DNA from: Oscillatoria princeps RMCB-10
GTDB taxonomy: Bacteria > Cyanobacteriota > Cyanobacteriia > Cyanobacteriales > Oscillatoriaceae
Direction: 5' to 3'
Length of the DNA: 64,000 nt
NCBI GenBank assembly: GCA_019359235.1
Contig: JAHHHT010000010.1
Span: 224,223 to 288,222, forward strand
In this document: in pieces, positions 43,614 through 53,046 of the stretch
How the letters are laid out: the number at the start of each line of letters is the position of its first letter
How positions within the stretch are numbered: the first letter of the stretch is position 1
Made by a program: the position numbers and the translations under genes
Notes under the pieces: generated by a model
Seen by the model: the letters and a program-made list of their open reading frames with translations, nothing else
Told to the model about the DNA's origin: nothing
Databases searched by the model: none

Positions 43614-45595
43614 ATGTTAAAAGAATCTCAGGATGTTCTCTCTGTGGCACTCATGGAAATGGATACTAAAATTAAGCTGCTGGGATGGAGCGCGGTGTTG
43701 GGAGTGGCACAAACCTTCGCGACGGCTTTGGTGGGACCGGCGGCGGGTGGGGTGCTGGCGGCTAACGTGCTCTCAACTGTCGCCGCTAGTACTGCCGGCA
43801 ATATGACGGCGACTGAATTGGGCAATCTTCTGGTTGAGAAGCTCACTAACAGTCAGAAAATTCTCCACAGTCGCGACTTGACAGAAGCGGCAGTAGAAGC
43901 TATAAGCCTTGTTATCAGAGAGGCGGCTAAATCTGACGCTCTGATTGAGATTGCGGAGCGCAAGAAGCTGCCTTATCCAGAACAAGACCTCTGTCAGCTC
44001 GCGGGCAAAACGGCTGACTATTGGCTGAATATTAACACAGCAGCCGGCGCACCGGCAACTTCTCTCCAGATTCCAGAAGCTCAGCTAGCCAAGATTTTTT
44101 CCCCCGACTCTACAGAGTTTGCCACAGTCACCGGCTCCGACGCGGCTACCTGGGAAAACTTCCTCAACGATTTGGCTCGCTATCAACACAAAACGCTCGA
44201 TTCTGATATAATAAAAGCAGTTGCCGGCGAGCTGCACGCCACCTTTCCCCGCGCCTTTCGCCAGGTGCTGAAACGGGACAGTCAAGCCTTTGCGGGGATG
44301 CTGCTGGAGTTGCACAAGGAGGCGATCGGCTATCTCCAGCAGTTGGGGCTTCAGACGGGAGAGATTCTGGTAAAATTGCAGGGGGTGGCGACTCAAGAGC
44401 AGATGTGCCAGCTAATGGCGCGGCTGGATACAGCAGAAGTTGGCATCCGCACTGAGTTAGCCGAGATTCGGGAAGTGTTGGAAAAACTTGCAGACTCTTC
44501 CGCGCCGCGCCTTCCGCTTCCCTATGAGTGCGAGACGATTATTCAGGAGAAGACGCGAGATTTCGTTGGGCGGAAATTTGTCTTCGCGGCGATTCAGGAG
44601 TTCGTGCGCAAGAATCCTAAGGGCTATTTTATCCTGGAAGGGGAACCGGGCGTTGGCAAAAGCGCCATTATGGCGATGTGCGTGCTGGCAATGAATTGGC
44701 GGTATGTGGCGCATTTTAACGTGCAATCCCAAGGCATTACCCGCGCTGAGCAATTTCTGGAGAATGTCTGCACGCAGTTGGTAAAAGGTTTCCAGCTGAA
44801 TTATACCACACTGCCGGCGAACGCGACTGCGGACGGCAACTTTTTGGCGCGGCTGCTGGGGGAAGTTAGCGCTAAACTGGGCGGGAAAAAGCTGGTGATT
44901 GTGGTGGATGCTCTGGATGAAGTGGACTTGACAAGCCAGACTTCGGGGAGTAATGTGCTTTACTTGCCTTATTCTTTGCCGGATGGCGTCTACTTCCTTG
45001 TGTCGAAACGACCGCAATTCGTGCCTTTGCACGTCAGTAACGAGCGGACTTTTGACTTGATGCAGTACCCTGCAGAGAGTCTGGAAGATGTCAAGAGTTA
45101 TATTCAAAAACGCACCGGCATCAGTGGGAAGCTGCAGCAGTGGGTTGCCAGTCAGGGATTGCCGGTTGAGGCGTTCGTGACGGCGGTGGCGGAGAAAAGC
45201 GAGAATAATTTCATGTACCTGCGCTATGTGCTGGAGGACATCGAGAGCGGTGCGTACCGAGATTTGACACTGGAGAATTTGCCGAAAGGTTTGCAGCAAT
45301 ATTACGAGCGTCACTGGGAGCGGATGGGGATGAGCTCCTGCGGACACTCACCGGGCATACCAGCGCGGTAGTTGCAGTCGCCATCACCCCCGACGGGCAA
45401 AAGGCGGTTTCCGCTTCAGACGATAACACCCAGAAAATCTGGGACTTAAATACCGGCGAGGAGATGGCTACTTTCACCGGCGAGTATCCGCTATATTGCT
45501 GTGCTGTCGCGCCGGATGGGGTGACAGTGGTGGCGGGCGATGAGTTCGGGCGGCTGCATTTCCTGCGGTTGGAGGGGGGCGCGATAGGGATTTGA
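43614..45595 (+). pseudogene. STAND (NACHT-like) NTPase-WD40 gene, deleted and frameshifted
   Basis: The open frame 43614-45371 (start MLKESQDVLS; a TTG at 43590 is also open) encodes an N-terminal helical region with a hydrophobic patch (FATALVGPAAGGVLAANVLS), a linker, then a NACHT/STAND ATPase with Walker A GEPGVGKSAI and Walker B LVIVVDALDEVD. At about 45325-45335 the frame shifts by one base: downstream, 45332-45595 encodes LLRTLTGHTSAVVAVAITPD..., SASDDNTQKIWDLNTGEE and a final blade, i.e. the last WD40 repeats. Intact homologues have a C-terminal helical region and many WD40 repeats between; these are missing here. The gene therefore lost its middle by deletion. STAND-WD40 proteins are signalling or defence ATPases in cyanobacteria. 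Confidence 0.8.
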
Positions 45596-45954
45596 ACGCG
45601 GACACACGATCGGATTGCAGCAGTTGGCGGGCGTGCCGGCGATCTGGGTGTGGTGGCGCTGGGGAAACCGGGGCGCTGTTCCGAGCCGGTTTCCTTTTGG
45701 GGAATGGGGGGGAAATTTTAGAAGGGAGTGTGCAGCGCTAAAGTCCCTGGCGATTGAAAGATGCTGTTGGCGAATCCGTAAGAGGTTAGACCTTTTCGCT
45801 GGGAAGTAAAGAACGGCGTTGCATTGGCGAAGCGAAATTTCGGGCGCAGTCGGAAAGATCCTAACGCCAATGCTTCGCCCCTACACAAGATCCGATGTAG
45901 GGGCGAAGCATGAGCGCGACTATTTGTCGGACTCAGGGAAAAGATTACATCCGC
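45596..45954. other. Intergenic region with 'gtaggggcgaagcat' inverted repeats
   Basis: Multiple copies in both orientations of aatgcttcgcccctac and gtaggggcgaagcatgagcg (45818-45970). The last copy extends into the end of the neighbouring gene. No gene seen. Confidence 0.65.
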
Positions 45955-46269
45955 TCATGCTTCGCCCAACCCCGAAGCGCTAGCCAGAACCGAACAACCT
46001 ACCCACAAAAGAAGACGTAGGGTAAAACCCCCTATCAATTCGCCAACAGCTTCTTTCCAATCGCCAGAAACCCGCCCCATCTCCGCCACAAACCCCCCGA
46101 ATGCCGGTGGTTGTCGGGGCGGGTTCGCCCGAAATCTTTGCCACAAAACGCCAAATATTAATAAACCCGCCCCCACCAAAGCCAGAAACTGAATGCGAGG
46201 CGATTGTCGGGGAAGAAAGATGATGGAATGTGGCCCATTACTGACCTTATATTGCCGCAACTTTTCCAT
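45955..46269 (-). CDS. Small membrane protein (104 aa)
   Basis: Start at MEKLRQYKVSN (46269) rather than the longer open frame. A hydrophobic helix IQFLALVGAGLLIFGVLW (~27-45), a Pro/Arg-rich loop, and a second helix LRLLLWVGCSVLAS near the C-terminus; both ends probably cytoplasmic. The last residues (SGLGEA-stop) are encoded by the gcgaagcatgagcg repeat, which supplies the stop codon. Function unknown. Confidence 0.5.
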   Translation of the reverse strand: MEKLRQYKVSNGPHSIIFLPRQSPRIQFLALVGAGLLIFGVLWQRFRANPPRQPPAFGGFVAEMGRVSGDWKEAVGELIGGFTLRLLLWVGCSVLASASGLGEA

Positions 46270-46399
46270 TATTCTAAGGATAACACAAATCCGGAAATCT
46301 GTGCAATTTTTGCGAAAATTTCTGTCACACACAACCGGCACATTTAGAGCCGGCTAATCAGGACTTACGCAGCGACCTCAATTGTGGTGCCGGTTACTA

Positions 46400-46480
46400 C
46401 AGGGGTAGGGTGCGTTCCCTCTTAGGGAACGCACCCTACTGCTGCGGCGTTAAATCCAAAATCCAAAATCTAAAATCGAT
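46400..46480. repeat. gtagggtgcgttccc palindrome plus AATCCAA tract after phosphohexomutase
   Basis: ggtagggtgcgttccctctt/gggaacgcaccctact stem, then aaatccaaaatccaaaatct heptamers, immediately downstream of the mutase stop codon. Confidence 0.75.
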
Positions 46481-47930
46481 TCGCCCAATCTTTTGCCCAA
46501 GCCAGCGTTTCATGCACCCGCTTCAAATTAGCAGCCTCACAATATAGCCGCAACACCGGCTCAGTACCGCTAAACCGAATCAGCAGCCAAGAACCATCCC
46601 CCAACCTAAACTTATACCCATCCACCGGATTGCAATCCACCACCGGCACCCCGGCAATTTCCTGCAGCGGAGCCTTTTGCAACTCTTCGAGCAAACGAGA
46701 GCGCACCTCCATACTCGCCAGCGGCAAATCAATTCGGTCATACGCCGCATTAAACCCCGTTTCCCCCTGCAACCGGCTGTAAATTTCCCCCAAATCCTCC
46801 CCAGATTCCACAACGGCTTCCAGCAAATACAGCGCCGACAGCAGGGCATCCCGTTCCGGAATGTGAGTCCCGTAGCCAATCCCGCCAGACTCCTCACCCC
46901 CCACCAGCACCGGCACCTCTAGCATCCGGTCAGCAATATACTTGTACCCAATCGGCGTTTCAAACACCGGCAGTCCGTACAGCGACGCCACCTTCGGAAT
47001 TAAATCCGAACCGCTCACCGTCTTCACCACTTCGCCGGTGAATCCCCGCCGTTTCGCCAAATGTTCCAGCAAAATCGGAATCAAGATTTGCGAGCTCAGG
47101 AAATTGCCGGCGCTGTCCACCGCCGCAATCCGGTCGCTATCCCCATCAAACACGAACCCCGTCGCCATACCGGCACCCAGCCCCCTCTTGTGCGCCCGTA
47201 TCACCCGGAACAGCTGCGACAGGTATTTCGGCAGCGGTTCCGGAGCGCACCCACCAAACAGCGGGTCCCGCTGGCTGTTGATTTCGCGCACCGGCACCCC
47301 CAACAGCTGGCTGAGCCCGCCGGCTGCCGCGCCGTGCATGACATCCGCAAACACCGCCACCTTCCCTCCCTCTACCGCCTCGCGAATCCGCGAAATATCC
47401 ACCATTCCCCGCAGCCCCTCACAGTACGATGGCCACGGATTGAATGCCTTCAGGGTTCCCGGTGTCCCAGATGCCGGTGCTTCCCTGTCCAACTTCGCTT
47501 CAATTTTCTTGGTCACCTCCGGGGAAACTGACCCGCCAAAATACCCCTTGACTTTTAATCCCAAGTATGCTGCGGGGTTGTGACTCGCCGTCATCACAAT
47601 TGCGCCCAGGGCGTTATGCTGCTTAGCTGCCCAGCTGAAAGCCGGTGTTGGCGCGTAAGTTTCCGACAGCAGCACGTCAAAACCCGCCCCTCGCACCGCC
47701 TCCGCCGCCACAGCTGCGAACTCTTCCGCCAGAAAGCGCCGGTCATAGCCAACGATAACTGTACGGCTGGAAGTGATGTCGCCATAGAGTTCCGCCAAAA
47801 CTTCCGCCGCCACCGGCGCAACCAATGCCACGCGCTCAAACGTGAAATCTGCCGCAATCACGCCGCGCCAGCCATCCGTACCAAATTTGATGGGGTTAAC
47901 AGTAACCGGCACAAAGGTTTGTTGAACCAT
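46470..47930 (-). CDS. Phosphoglucomutase/phosphomannomutase family protein
   Basis: A 486-residue alpha-D-phosphohexomutase that interconverts 1- and 6-phosphosugars. Domain 1 starts FGTDGWRGVIAADFT, with the phosphoserine loop TASHNP at 114-119 (Ser116). The metal site is DGDSDR (~255), the sugar-binding loop GGEESGGIGYG (~345), and the phosphate-binding loop RFSGTEPVLRLY near the C-terminus. Whether it prefers glucose, mannose or glucosamine phosphates cannot be told. Standalone gene. Confidence 0.93.
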   Translation of the reverse strand: MVQQTFVPVTVNPIKFGTDGWRGVIAADFTFERVALVAPVAAEVLAELYGDITSSRTVIVGYDRRFLAEEFAAVAAEAVRGAGFDVLLSETYAPTPAFSWAAKQHNALGAIVMTASHNPAAYLGLKVKGYFGGSVSPEVTKKIEAKLDREAPASGTPGTLKAFNPWPSYCEGLRGMVDISRIREAVEGGKVAVFADVMHGAAAGGLSQLLGVPVREINSQRDPLFGGCAPEPLPKYLSQLFRVIRAHKRGLGAGMATGFVFDGDSDRIAAVDSAGNFLSSQILIPILLEHLAKRRGFTGEVVKTVSGSDLIPKVASLYGLPVFETPIGYKYIADRMLEVPVLVGGEESGGIGYGTHIPERDALLSALYLLEAVVESGEDLGEIYSRLQGETGFNAAYDRIDLPLASMEVRSRLLEELQKAPLQEIAGVPVVDCNPVDGYKFRLGDGSWLLIRFSGTEPVLRLYCEAANLKRVHETLAWAKDWANRF

Positions 47931-47939
47931 GAGGAAATC

Positions 47940-48035
47940 TGCCTATTTCAATCCCGTACACAGGATTCAGCTGACAAAAATATGTTCCCGTTTCAATCCC
48001 GTTGCCGGGATTGCTTGGCCTAAAAATATTCTTCT
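47940..48035. repeat. Two tandem extragenic copies of the histidine-kinase repeat
   Basis: tttcaatcccgtacacagga then ttcagctgacaaaaatatg, and 43 bp on tttcaatcccgttgccggga then ttgcttggcctaaaaatat. Same unit as found four times in 38122-41550. The hairpin aatccc...gggatt is conserved. Confidence 0.8.
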
Positions 48036-48280
48036 CCTGCCGCCTGCTGAAATCATTATCGCATTCATTTCGGCAACGCATACATACATCGGGACGCTCC
48101 CCTTCCTTCTGCTACAGGCGAGCCAGCCCATTCGAGGGCACGAAGAGCGCACCCGCTGCAGACAAAAGTCCGTCGTGCGTGGGTCTTGACAAAAAGACAA
48201 GGATGTGATAAAGACATTTGCTGCTCAATGGCAATGCCGGCAGCGATTCCGTCAGCGGCGATCGAGGCGATGATATTGTA

Positions 48281-48520
48281 TAGCGTTTCTCAGATCAGTG
48301 CGCTACATTTTTCGCACCCCCTCCACGGGGACTCCCTCCCGCGCCACTGGCGTTCAAAAATAGGGGCGGGTTTAGTCATATCCGGGGCTGAGCAGAGATA
48401 TCTTGGGTGAACCCGACCCTACTGATAGGGGCGGGTTCACTGCAAATGTTTCCTGGTCAGAAAGCCTGTCTGTAAACCCGCCCCTACAGTTTCGTTTTCC
48501 ACCGGCATCCATTTTTCACC
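48281..48520. repeat. Large interspersed repeat, copy 2
   Basis: Starts tatagcgtttctcagatcag and shares ordered blocks with 8341-8558 (gtgcgctacatttttcgc, cgccactggcgtt, gagatatcttgggtgaaccc). Confidence 0.65.
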
Positions 48521-49121
48521 CCTCGCCCTCTTTTGGGAGACCCTTAGGTTATTTAAAATCCCAAATCCCAAAGCTAAAATCTAAAATTGCTCTAACAGTA
48601 TATGGCCCCCTTCAAACTTAATTGAGCCGGGCTCTCCGCAAAACGGCTAATATCGAATCCGCGCTGCCATTCGCCCTACAGCAGGCGCGAACCTACTTTT
48701 TGTAAATTCTATTTCATCCCAACACGAAACTAACCTTTATATAGCAGGTCTAAATGATTTGCGCAACCGCTCTTAGCCCAGAACCCCGGAAGAGCGCGGT
48801 CGTGCACCCGCCCCTACGAAACCGGGGTTCTGAAATTTACATGATTTAGAGGCGCTATAGAGCCAAAATTGAAGCCGGTAGATAGGAGATATTTACTCCG
48901 TAAATAGGCGTCCCATTGCCAGCATGTTTTAAACCTGTTTGTTTAGATTGCCAGCCTATTAAGGAATATGTACTATAATAGGAAGATTCGACTCTCCCAG
49001 TGGGCGAGCTTTATAAAAGGCTGGAAAACCAGCTAAAAAGCTGGCCACATAAACTGCGATCGATTTTGCTGTAAGCTGGGTATATTCACCTTGTTGTTGT
49101 TAGTGGAGCCGCAAATCGGAT
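48521..49121. other. Intergenic region upstream of the RTX gene
   Basis: Holds an aaatcccaaatccc tract (48558-48590), the element 48742-48857, and ggctggaaaaccagctaaaa/agctggcc stem motifs (49018-49050) of unknown role, about 75 bp before the RTX ATG. The 5' part of the gap, 47931-48280, has repeat copies and no gene. Confidence 0.5.
48742..48857. mobile_element. TA-flanked miniature element with AGAACCCCGG hairpin
   Basis: Ends TAGCAGGTCTAAATGATTT and, reverse-complemented, TAGCGCCTCTAAATCATG; TA at 48740-48741 and 48858-48859. 116 bp. A related left half interrupts the Uma2 pseudogene at 55439. Confidence 0.75.
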
Positions 49122-50153
49122 ATGGCAAACCTGATTGGAAATGCGAACAGTAACGCCTTCTCAGGAACTGAGCAAGTCGATATAATGTTAGGGCTGGCAG
49201 GAGACGATACGCTCTTCGGTCTCCTACAGAATGACCAGATATTCGGCAACGCCGGTGCAGACGAGCTGTTCGGGGACGCCGGCAACGACACAGCAGCCGG
49301 CGGTGCGGGGGATGACAGCGTGTTTGGGGGAGATGGGGAGGACGCCCTCTACGGAAACATAGGTGATGACCAGGTATTCGGCAACGCCGGCTTCGATCAA
49401 CTGTTCGGGGGAGAGGGCAATGACACGCTGTGGGGCGGTCGGGACAATGACACGCTTTTGGGTGAGGGGGATGACGACACCCTCTATGGGAATGAGGGTG
49501 ACGACGAGTTATTTGGCAACGAAGGGATCGATCAACTGTTTGGGGGGAACGGCAACGACACGCTGCGGGGCGGTCGCGGCGCGGACAGCCTGTTTGGGGA
49601 AGCGGATAATGACGTTTTGTTTGGGGATAAAGGTGACGACATTGTTAATGGTAACAGAGGCAATGATTCACTTTTCGGGGGAGAGGGCAACGACTCAATA
49701 CGGGGCGCTAACGGCGATGACACCCTAGTCGGGGACGATGGTGATGACTACCTCTTGGGTGAGTTTGGTTCAGATACCGTGACCGGCGGTGCCGGTACAG
49801 ATATATTTGTGCTGTCAGTGGCGACCGGCCCGGATTTTATCGCAGACTACTTGGATCAGTCCGACTATATTGGCTTGGGTGATGGATTGACCTTCGACGC
49901 GATAAAGATCGAGCAAGGCATTAATTTGGTCGATGCCAACTTGTTGAGCCGGTTTACCATCATTAACGGCCCTGATGGCAAGCTGCTGGCCATATTGGCG
50001 ACTGTTACCGATCCGACTCTCCTCACTGAACAGGATTTTAAGATCATTGGTGACACCGGCCTGGGTTCAGAGGGATTGCCCACTGACACTCTCGCCGGTG
50101 GCGGCGATACTGTGCTGGGCGGGAGTGACACGTCTGGCCAAACTGCCCTCTAG
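49122..50153 (+). CDS. RTX (hemolysin-type Ca-binding repeat) protein
   Basis: 343 residues. No N-terminal signal peptide. Residues ~20-225 are RTX nonapeptides of the form GGxGxDxLx (DQLFGGEGNDTLWGG, DTLYGNEGDDELFGN) that bind calcium in a beta-roll. A C-terminal ~115 residues have the layout seen in type I secretion substrates (TGGAGTDIFVLS, DFIADY, then DPTLLTEQDFKII). Extracellular location by a type I exporter is expected; no exporter is in the window. Function of the cargo unknown. Confidence 0.85.
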   Translation: MANLIGNANSNAFSGTEQVDIMLGLAGDDTLFGLLQNDQIFGNAGADELFGDAGNDTAAGGAGDDSVFGGDGEDALYGNIGDDQVFGNAGFDQLFGGEGNDTLWGGRDNDTLLGEGDDDTLYGNEGDDELFGNEGIDQLFGGNGNDTLRGGRGADSLFGEADNDVLFGDKGDDIVNGNRGNDSLFGGEGNDSIRGANGDDTLVGDDGDDYLLGEFGSDTVTGGAGTDIFVLSVATGPDFIADYLDQSDYIGLGDGLTFDAIKIEQGINLVDANLLSRFTIINGPDGKLLAILATVTDPTLLTEQDFKIIGDTGLGSEGLPTDTLAGGGDTVLGGSDTSGQTAL

Positions 50154-50315
50154 CCTTGCAGTGGCGTTTGCCCTTCAGGGTGTGCCGGCGTGATATTATA
50201 TCACGTCCGGTTGCGCCGGTGCGCAATTAAAATTGAGGGAGAGGGCGAGAAAAATTAATCACCGGCGCTTGGGTTAATTAGGGAATTAACCGGATTTTAT
50301 AGCACAGGTATCGGC

Positions 50316-50937
50316 GTGGGCGGAAAACTGATTGTATTTGAAGGGGTGGAAGGGTGTGGCAAAACCACCCAGTTAAAGCGATTGCAGCAGTGGCTGCTAC
50401 CGCTGCCGGTGGCGGTCACCAGGCAGCCCGGAGGCACTGAACTGGGCGTGCGGCTGCGCCGGCTGCTCTTGGATGAGCGTGCCGGCTGCCAGATTCAGGA
50501 GCGGGCAGAATTATTCTTGTATGCTGCCGACCGAGCCCAGCACGTTGAGGAGTTCCTCAAGCCCCAACTGGCTGCCGGTGCGATTGTTTTGTGCGATCGC
50601 TACACGGATTCCACTGTAGCTTACCAGGGTTACGGACGGGGGCTGAGTCTGTCTCAAGTCGAACAGCTCAACCAAATCGCTACCTGCGGGCTGGAAAGCG
50701 ATTTAACCCTGTGGTTAGATGTAGATGTGGGGGTCGGTTTGGCCCGAACGCGCCGGCGGGGCGCAGCTGACCGCATGGAACAAGCGGATTTGGCGTTCCA
50801 CCGGCGCGTCGCGCAAGGCTACGCAGCCCAGGCTTTAGCCCACCCCCACCGAATTGTGCGAGTCGATGCCAGTCGAGAGTGAAGATGAGGTCGCCGGACA
50901 GATTTAAACAATTGTCCGTCAGTATCTGGCATGTTAG
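50316..50937 (+). CDS. tmk: Thymidylate kinase, C-terminus frameshifted
   Basis: dTMP kinase. GTG start; P-loop GVEGCGKTT at residues 10-18; DR motif VLCDRYTDSTVAYQGYGRG; the LID region RRRGAADRMEQ. The open frame stops at 50882 after DASRE (188 residues, ~20 short of the family). One inserted G at about 50877 explains this: without it the frame reads DASR-SEDEVAGQI, then a TAA (50905-50907) where CAA (Gln) is expected, then TIVRQYLAC and a stop at 50937. So the tail has both a frameshift and a nonsense change. The catalytic core is intact. tmk-holB order is a conserved pairing. Confidence 0.88.
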
Positions 50938-51110
50938 GGGTTAGGGGTTAGGTAGGGGAGCGGGGGAGCGGGGGAGCTCGGTCGCGGGGGAAATTGCCAA
51001 TGCCCAATGCCCCATGCGATGATGCCCCATGCCCCATGCCCCATGCCCCATGCGATGATGCCCCATGCCCCATGTCCCATGCCCCATGCCCCATGCCGTA
51101 TATATAATTA
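50938..51110. repeat. TTAGGGG and CATGCCC microsatellites between tmk and holB
   Basis: ttaggggttagggg units (50933-50955), gcgggggagc units, then about 13 atgcccc/catgccc units with gcgatgatg interruptions (51000-51100). Confidence 0.85.
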
Positions 51111-51126
51111 ATCAAACGTAATTTAT

Positions 51127-52110
51127 ATGAATTTTTTTGCGGAACTCATAGGGCAAGAGCGGGCGGTGGAGTTGCTGACTCAGGCAGTGGCGTTAAACCG
51201 CATCGCACCGGCATATTTGTTTGCCGGTGCTGACGGTGTGGGGAGGAGTTTGGCGGCGAGGTGCTTTATCGAGCAGGTGTTCTGTGCCGGTGCGCCAACC
51301 CCGCAAGCGGGGAAAGGGAAAGGGACGATAGAGTCTGTGCAAAATCGGGTGCGACAGGGGAACCACCCAGACGTGCTGTGGGTTGCGCCGACTTATCTGC
51401 ACCAGGGGAAGCGACTGTCTGCCAAAGAAGCGGCGGCGGCGGGGGTGAAGCGCAGGGCACCGCCGCAAATTCGACTGGAGCAGGTGCGGGAAATTGGCCA
51501 ATTTCTCAGCTTGCCTCCCTTGCAAGCGCCGCGAAAAGTCGTAGCAGTCGAGCGGGCGGAAACGATGGCGGAGGCGGCGGCGAATGGATTGCTCAAAACG
51601 CTGGAGGAACCGGGCAATGCGACGCTGATTTTGATTGCGCCCAGTGCCGAGTCCCTGCTGCCGACGCTGGTGTCCCGCTGCCAGCGGATTCCCTTCTATC
51701 GCCTGACGCCAGAGGCGATGGCGCAGGTTTTGCGGCGAGCCGGTTGCCAGGAGATTGTGGGAAACGAGCCGGTGATGGCAATCGCGCAGGGGAGTCCCGG
51801 AGAGGCGATCGCAGCAATGCAGCAACTCCAAGCCATTCCCCAGGAACTGCTGCAAAAGGTGAGGCAAATGCCGCGCTCCATCCGACAAGCTCTCGAACTT
51901 GCCAGAGAGATTGACAAAACCCTAGATACGGAAGCGCAGCTGTGGTTGGTCGAATACCTGCAGCACTGCTACTGGCAGCAGCAACAAAAGGCAGGGGCGA
52001 TCGATAAATTGCCCATAGAGCAGCTGGAGCGGGCGCGTCAATACTTGCTGAGTTACGCCCAGCCGCGATTAGTTTGGGAATGCGCACTTATGGCTATGTG
52101 TCAGGGTTAG
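51127..52110 (+). CDS. holB: DNA polymerase III delta-prime subunit
   Basis: A 327-residue clamp-loader AAA+ protein. Starts MNFFAELIGQERAVELLTQA; degenerate P-loop GADGVGRSLAA; sensor-1 region LLPTLVSRCQRIPF with LLKTLEEPGNATLILI before it (SRC motif present). Near residues 57-64 the segment PTPQAGKGKG is encoded by a ccccgcaagcgggg hairpin, which looks like another in-frame repeat remnant in a non-conserved loop where zinc-finger Cys residues would normally lie. Downstream of tmk. Confidence 0.9.
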   Translation: MNFFAELIGQERAVELLTQAVALNRIAPAYLFAGADGVGRSLAARCFIEQVFCAGAPTPQAGKGKGTIESVQNRVRQGNHPDVLWVAPTYLHQGKRLSAKEAAAAGVKRRAPPQIRLEQVREIGQFLSLPPLQAPRKVVAVERAETMAEAAANGLLKTLEEPGNATLILIAPSAESLLPTLVSRCQRIPFYRLTPEAMAQVLRRAGCQEIVGNEPVMAIAQGSPGEAIAAMQQLQAIPQELLQKVRQMPRSIRQALELAREIDKTLDTEAQLWLVEYLQHCYWQQQQKAGAIDKLPIEQLERARQYLLSYAQPRLVWECALMAMCQG

Positions 52111-52525
52111 GGGTTAGGGGTTAGGTGTTAGGGATTAGGTGTTAGGTATTAGGGGTTTTCCCTCATTTCTCTTGTTCCATCGTTCCGGATCTGCTGTCTG
52201 TAAACGAGAAGAGAGACGCCAACGCTGATTTGTTCGCGTTTCCCTCCTTCCGGGGCTTTGCCTGGGAACGAGAATAGAGAGGCTCTGACTTGAAAATGTT
52301 TGTAGTAGGGCTTTAGACCTACCGGCTCGCCTGCGGTGGAGCAAGTTTTCATTGGTGGCGGTGTGCGCAGTTCCCAAGCGACGGCCTCGTTGGCTCTGGC
52401 TCATTTGTTAGTGTGGTAGGGGGGGCGGGTTTATGTAGCCTGGAATAAAATCCCACGCCCAAGTGCTTCACCTGCGCTCGCATGCTCGCCTCTAAACAAA
52501 CCTTTAAATTTCACGAGGTAATGCT
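52111..52525. other. Intergenic repeats: TTAGGGG tract and copy 2 of the ~120-bp repeat
   Basis: ttaggggttagg/gtgttagg units at 52108-52155, then 52278-52385 matches 42740-42860. No gene seen; the SD (gaggtaatg) of the next gene lies at 52516. Confidence 0.7.
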
Positions 52526-52906
52526 ATGAAAATCCAGCCTGTTATTTTTGCCGCCATCGCCGCCTCCACAGCTCTGATTTTTACTGCAGGACAGCCGGCC
52601 CGCGCTGACTATTCGGGACGCACAGATGTATCCTATTGCTCAACCACCCTGCACGCTAACAATCCAAAATCAAAAATCTGGGTTCGCCAAGGCCCGGGCC
52701 AGAATTACAAAATCCAGCATTACGGCGTTTCTGGCGATTTGGTCGATATCTTCCGAGAAACTCCTGGCGGCGATCCCGAACAGTGGGCAGTCAGACAAGA
52801 CAGTCAGGGCTATTCTTGGTACAAAGTCGGATTTCGCCAAAGTCGGGCGACCGGCTGGGTTCGCCAAGACTTACTGACATTTCCGCCGGTCGAGTGCAGG
52901 AACTAA
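52526..52906 (+). CDS. Secreted SH3-domain protein (126 aa)
   Basis: Signal peptide residues 1-27 (IFTAGQPARA). The remainder is one bacterial SH3-like module: IWVRQGPGQNYKIQHYGVSG, VDIFRETPGGDPEQWA and WYKVGFRQSRATGWVRQDLL. Two Cys (residue ~39 and ~124) could form a disulphide. Probably periplasmic, cell-wall binding. Followed by a good terminator. Confidence 0.8.
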   Translation: MKIQPVIFAAIAASTALIFTAGQPARADYSGRTDVSYCSTTLHANNPKSKIWVRQGPGQNYKIQHYGVSGDLVDIFRETPGGDPEQWAVRQDSQGYSWYKVGFRQSRATGWVRQDLLTFPPVECRN

Positions 52907-52986
52907 TGACAAGCGGGTTCCTCCTGCCGTTCTCCCCCGCTTCGTGCTATGCAAAAACGAAGCAATCTGACATGATGTGACAGCCC

Positions 52987-53018
52987 GCCCCGGACGCAGC
53001 GCCGGGGCTTTCTTTTTT
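52987..53018 (+). terminator. Rho-independent terminator after the SH3 gene
   Basis: Stem GCCCCGG (52987-52993) with CCGGGGC (53002-53008), 8-nt loop, then TTTCTTTTTT. Confidence 0.85.
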
Positions 53019-53046
53019 AGTGGCGGCAGCGCCCGGTCGCTCTGGA

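Noticed and set aside
47940..48035. Possible CRISPR repeat (tttcaatccc...gggatt twice, 43 bp apart)
   Set aside because: It resembles cyanobacterial CRISPR repeats superficially, but there are only two units, their whole length is similar (no unique spacer), and the same unit occurs inside a kinase gene. No cas genes.
49016..49060. Possible riboswitch upstream of the RTX gene (ggctggaaaaccagc stems)
   Set aside because: No match to a known riboswitch core was seen; only short stems.
50183..50210. cgtgatattatatcacg palindrome after the RTX gene as a terminator
   Set aside because: The stem is good, but no T-run follows and the flanks belong to a longer GC repeat, so I did not call it.
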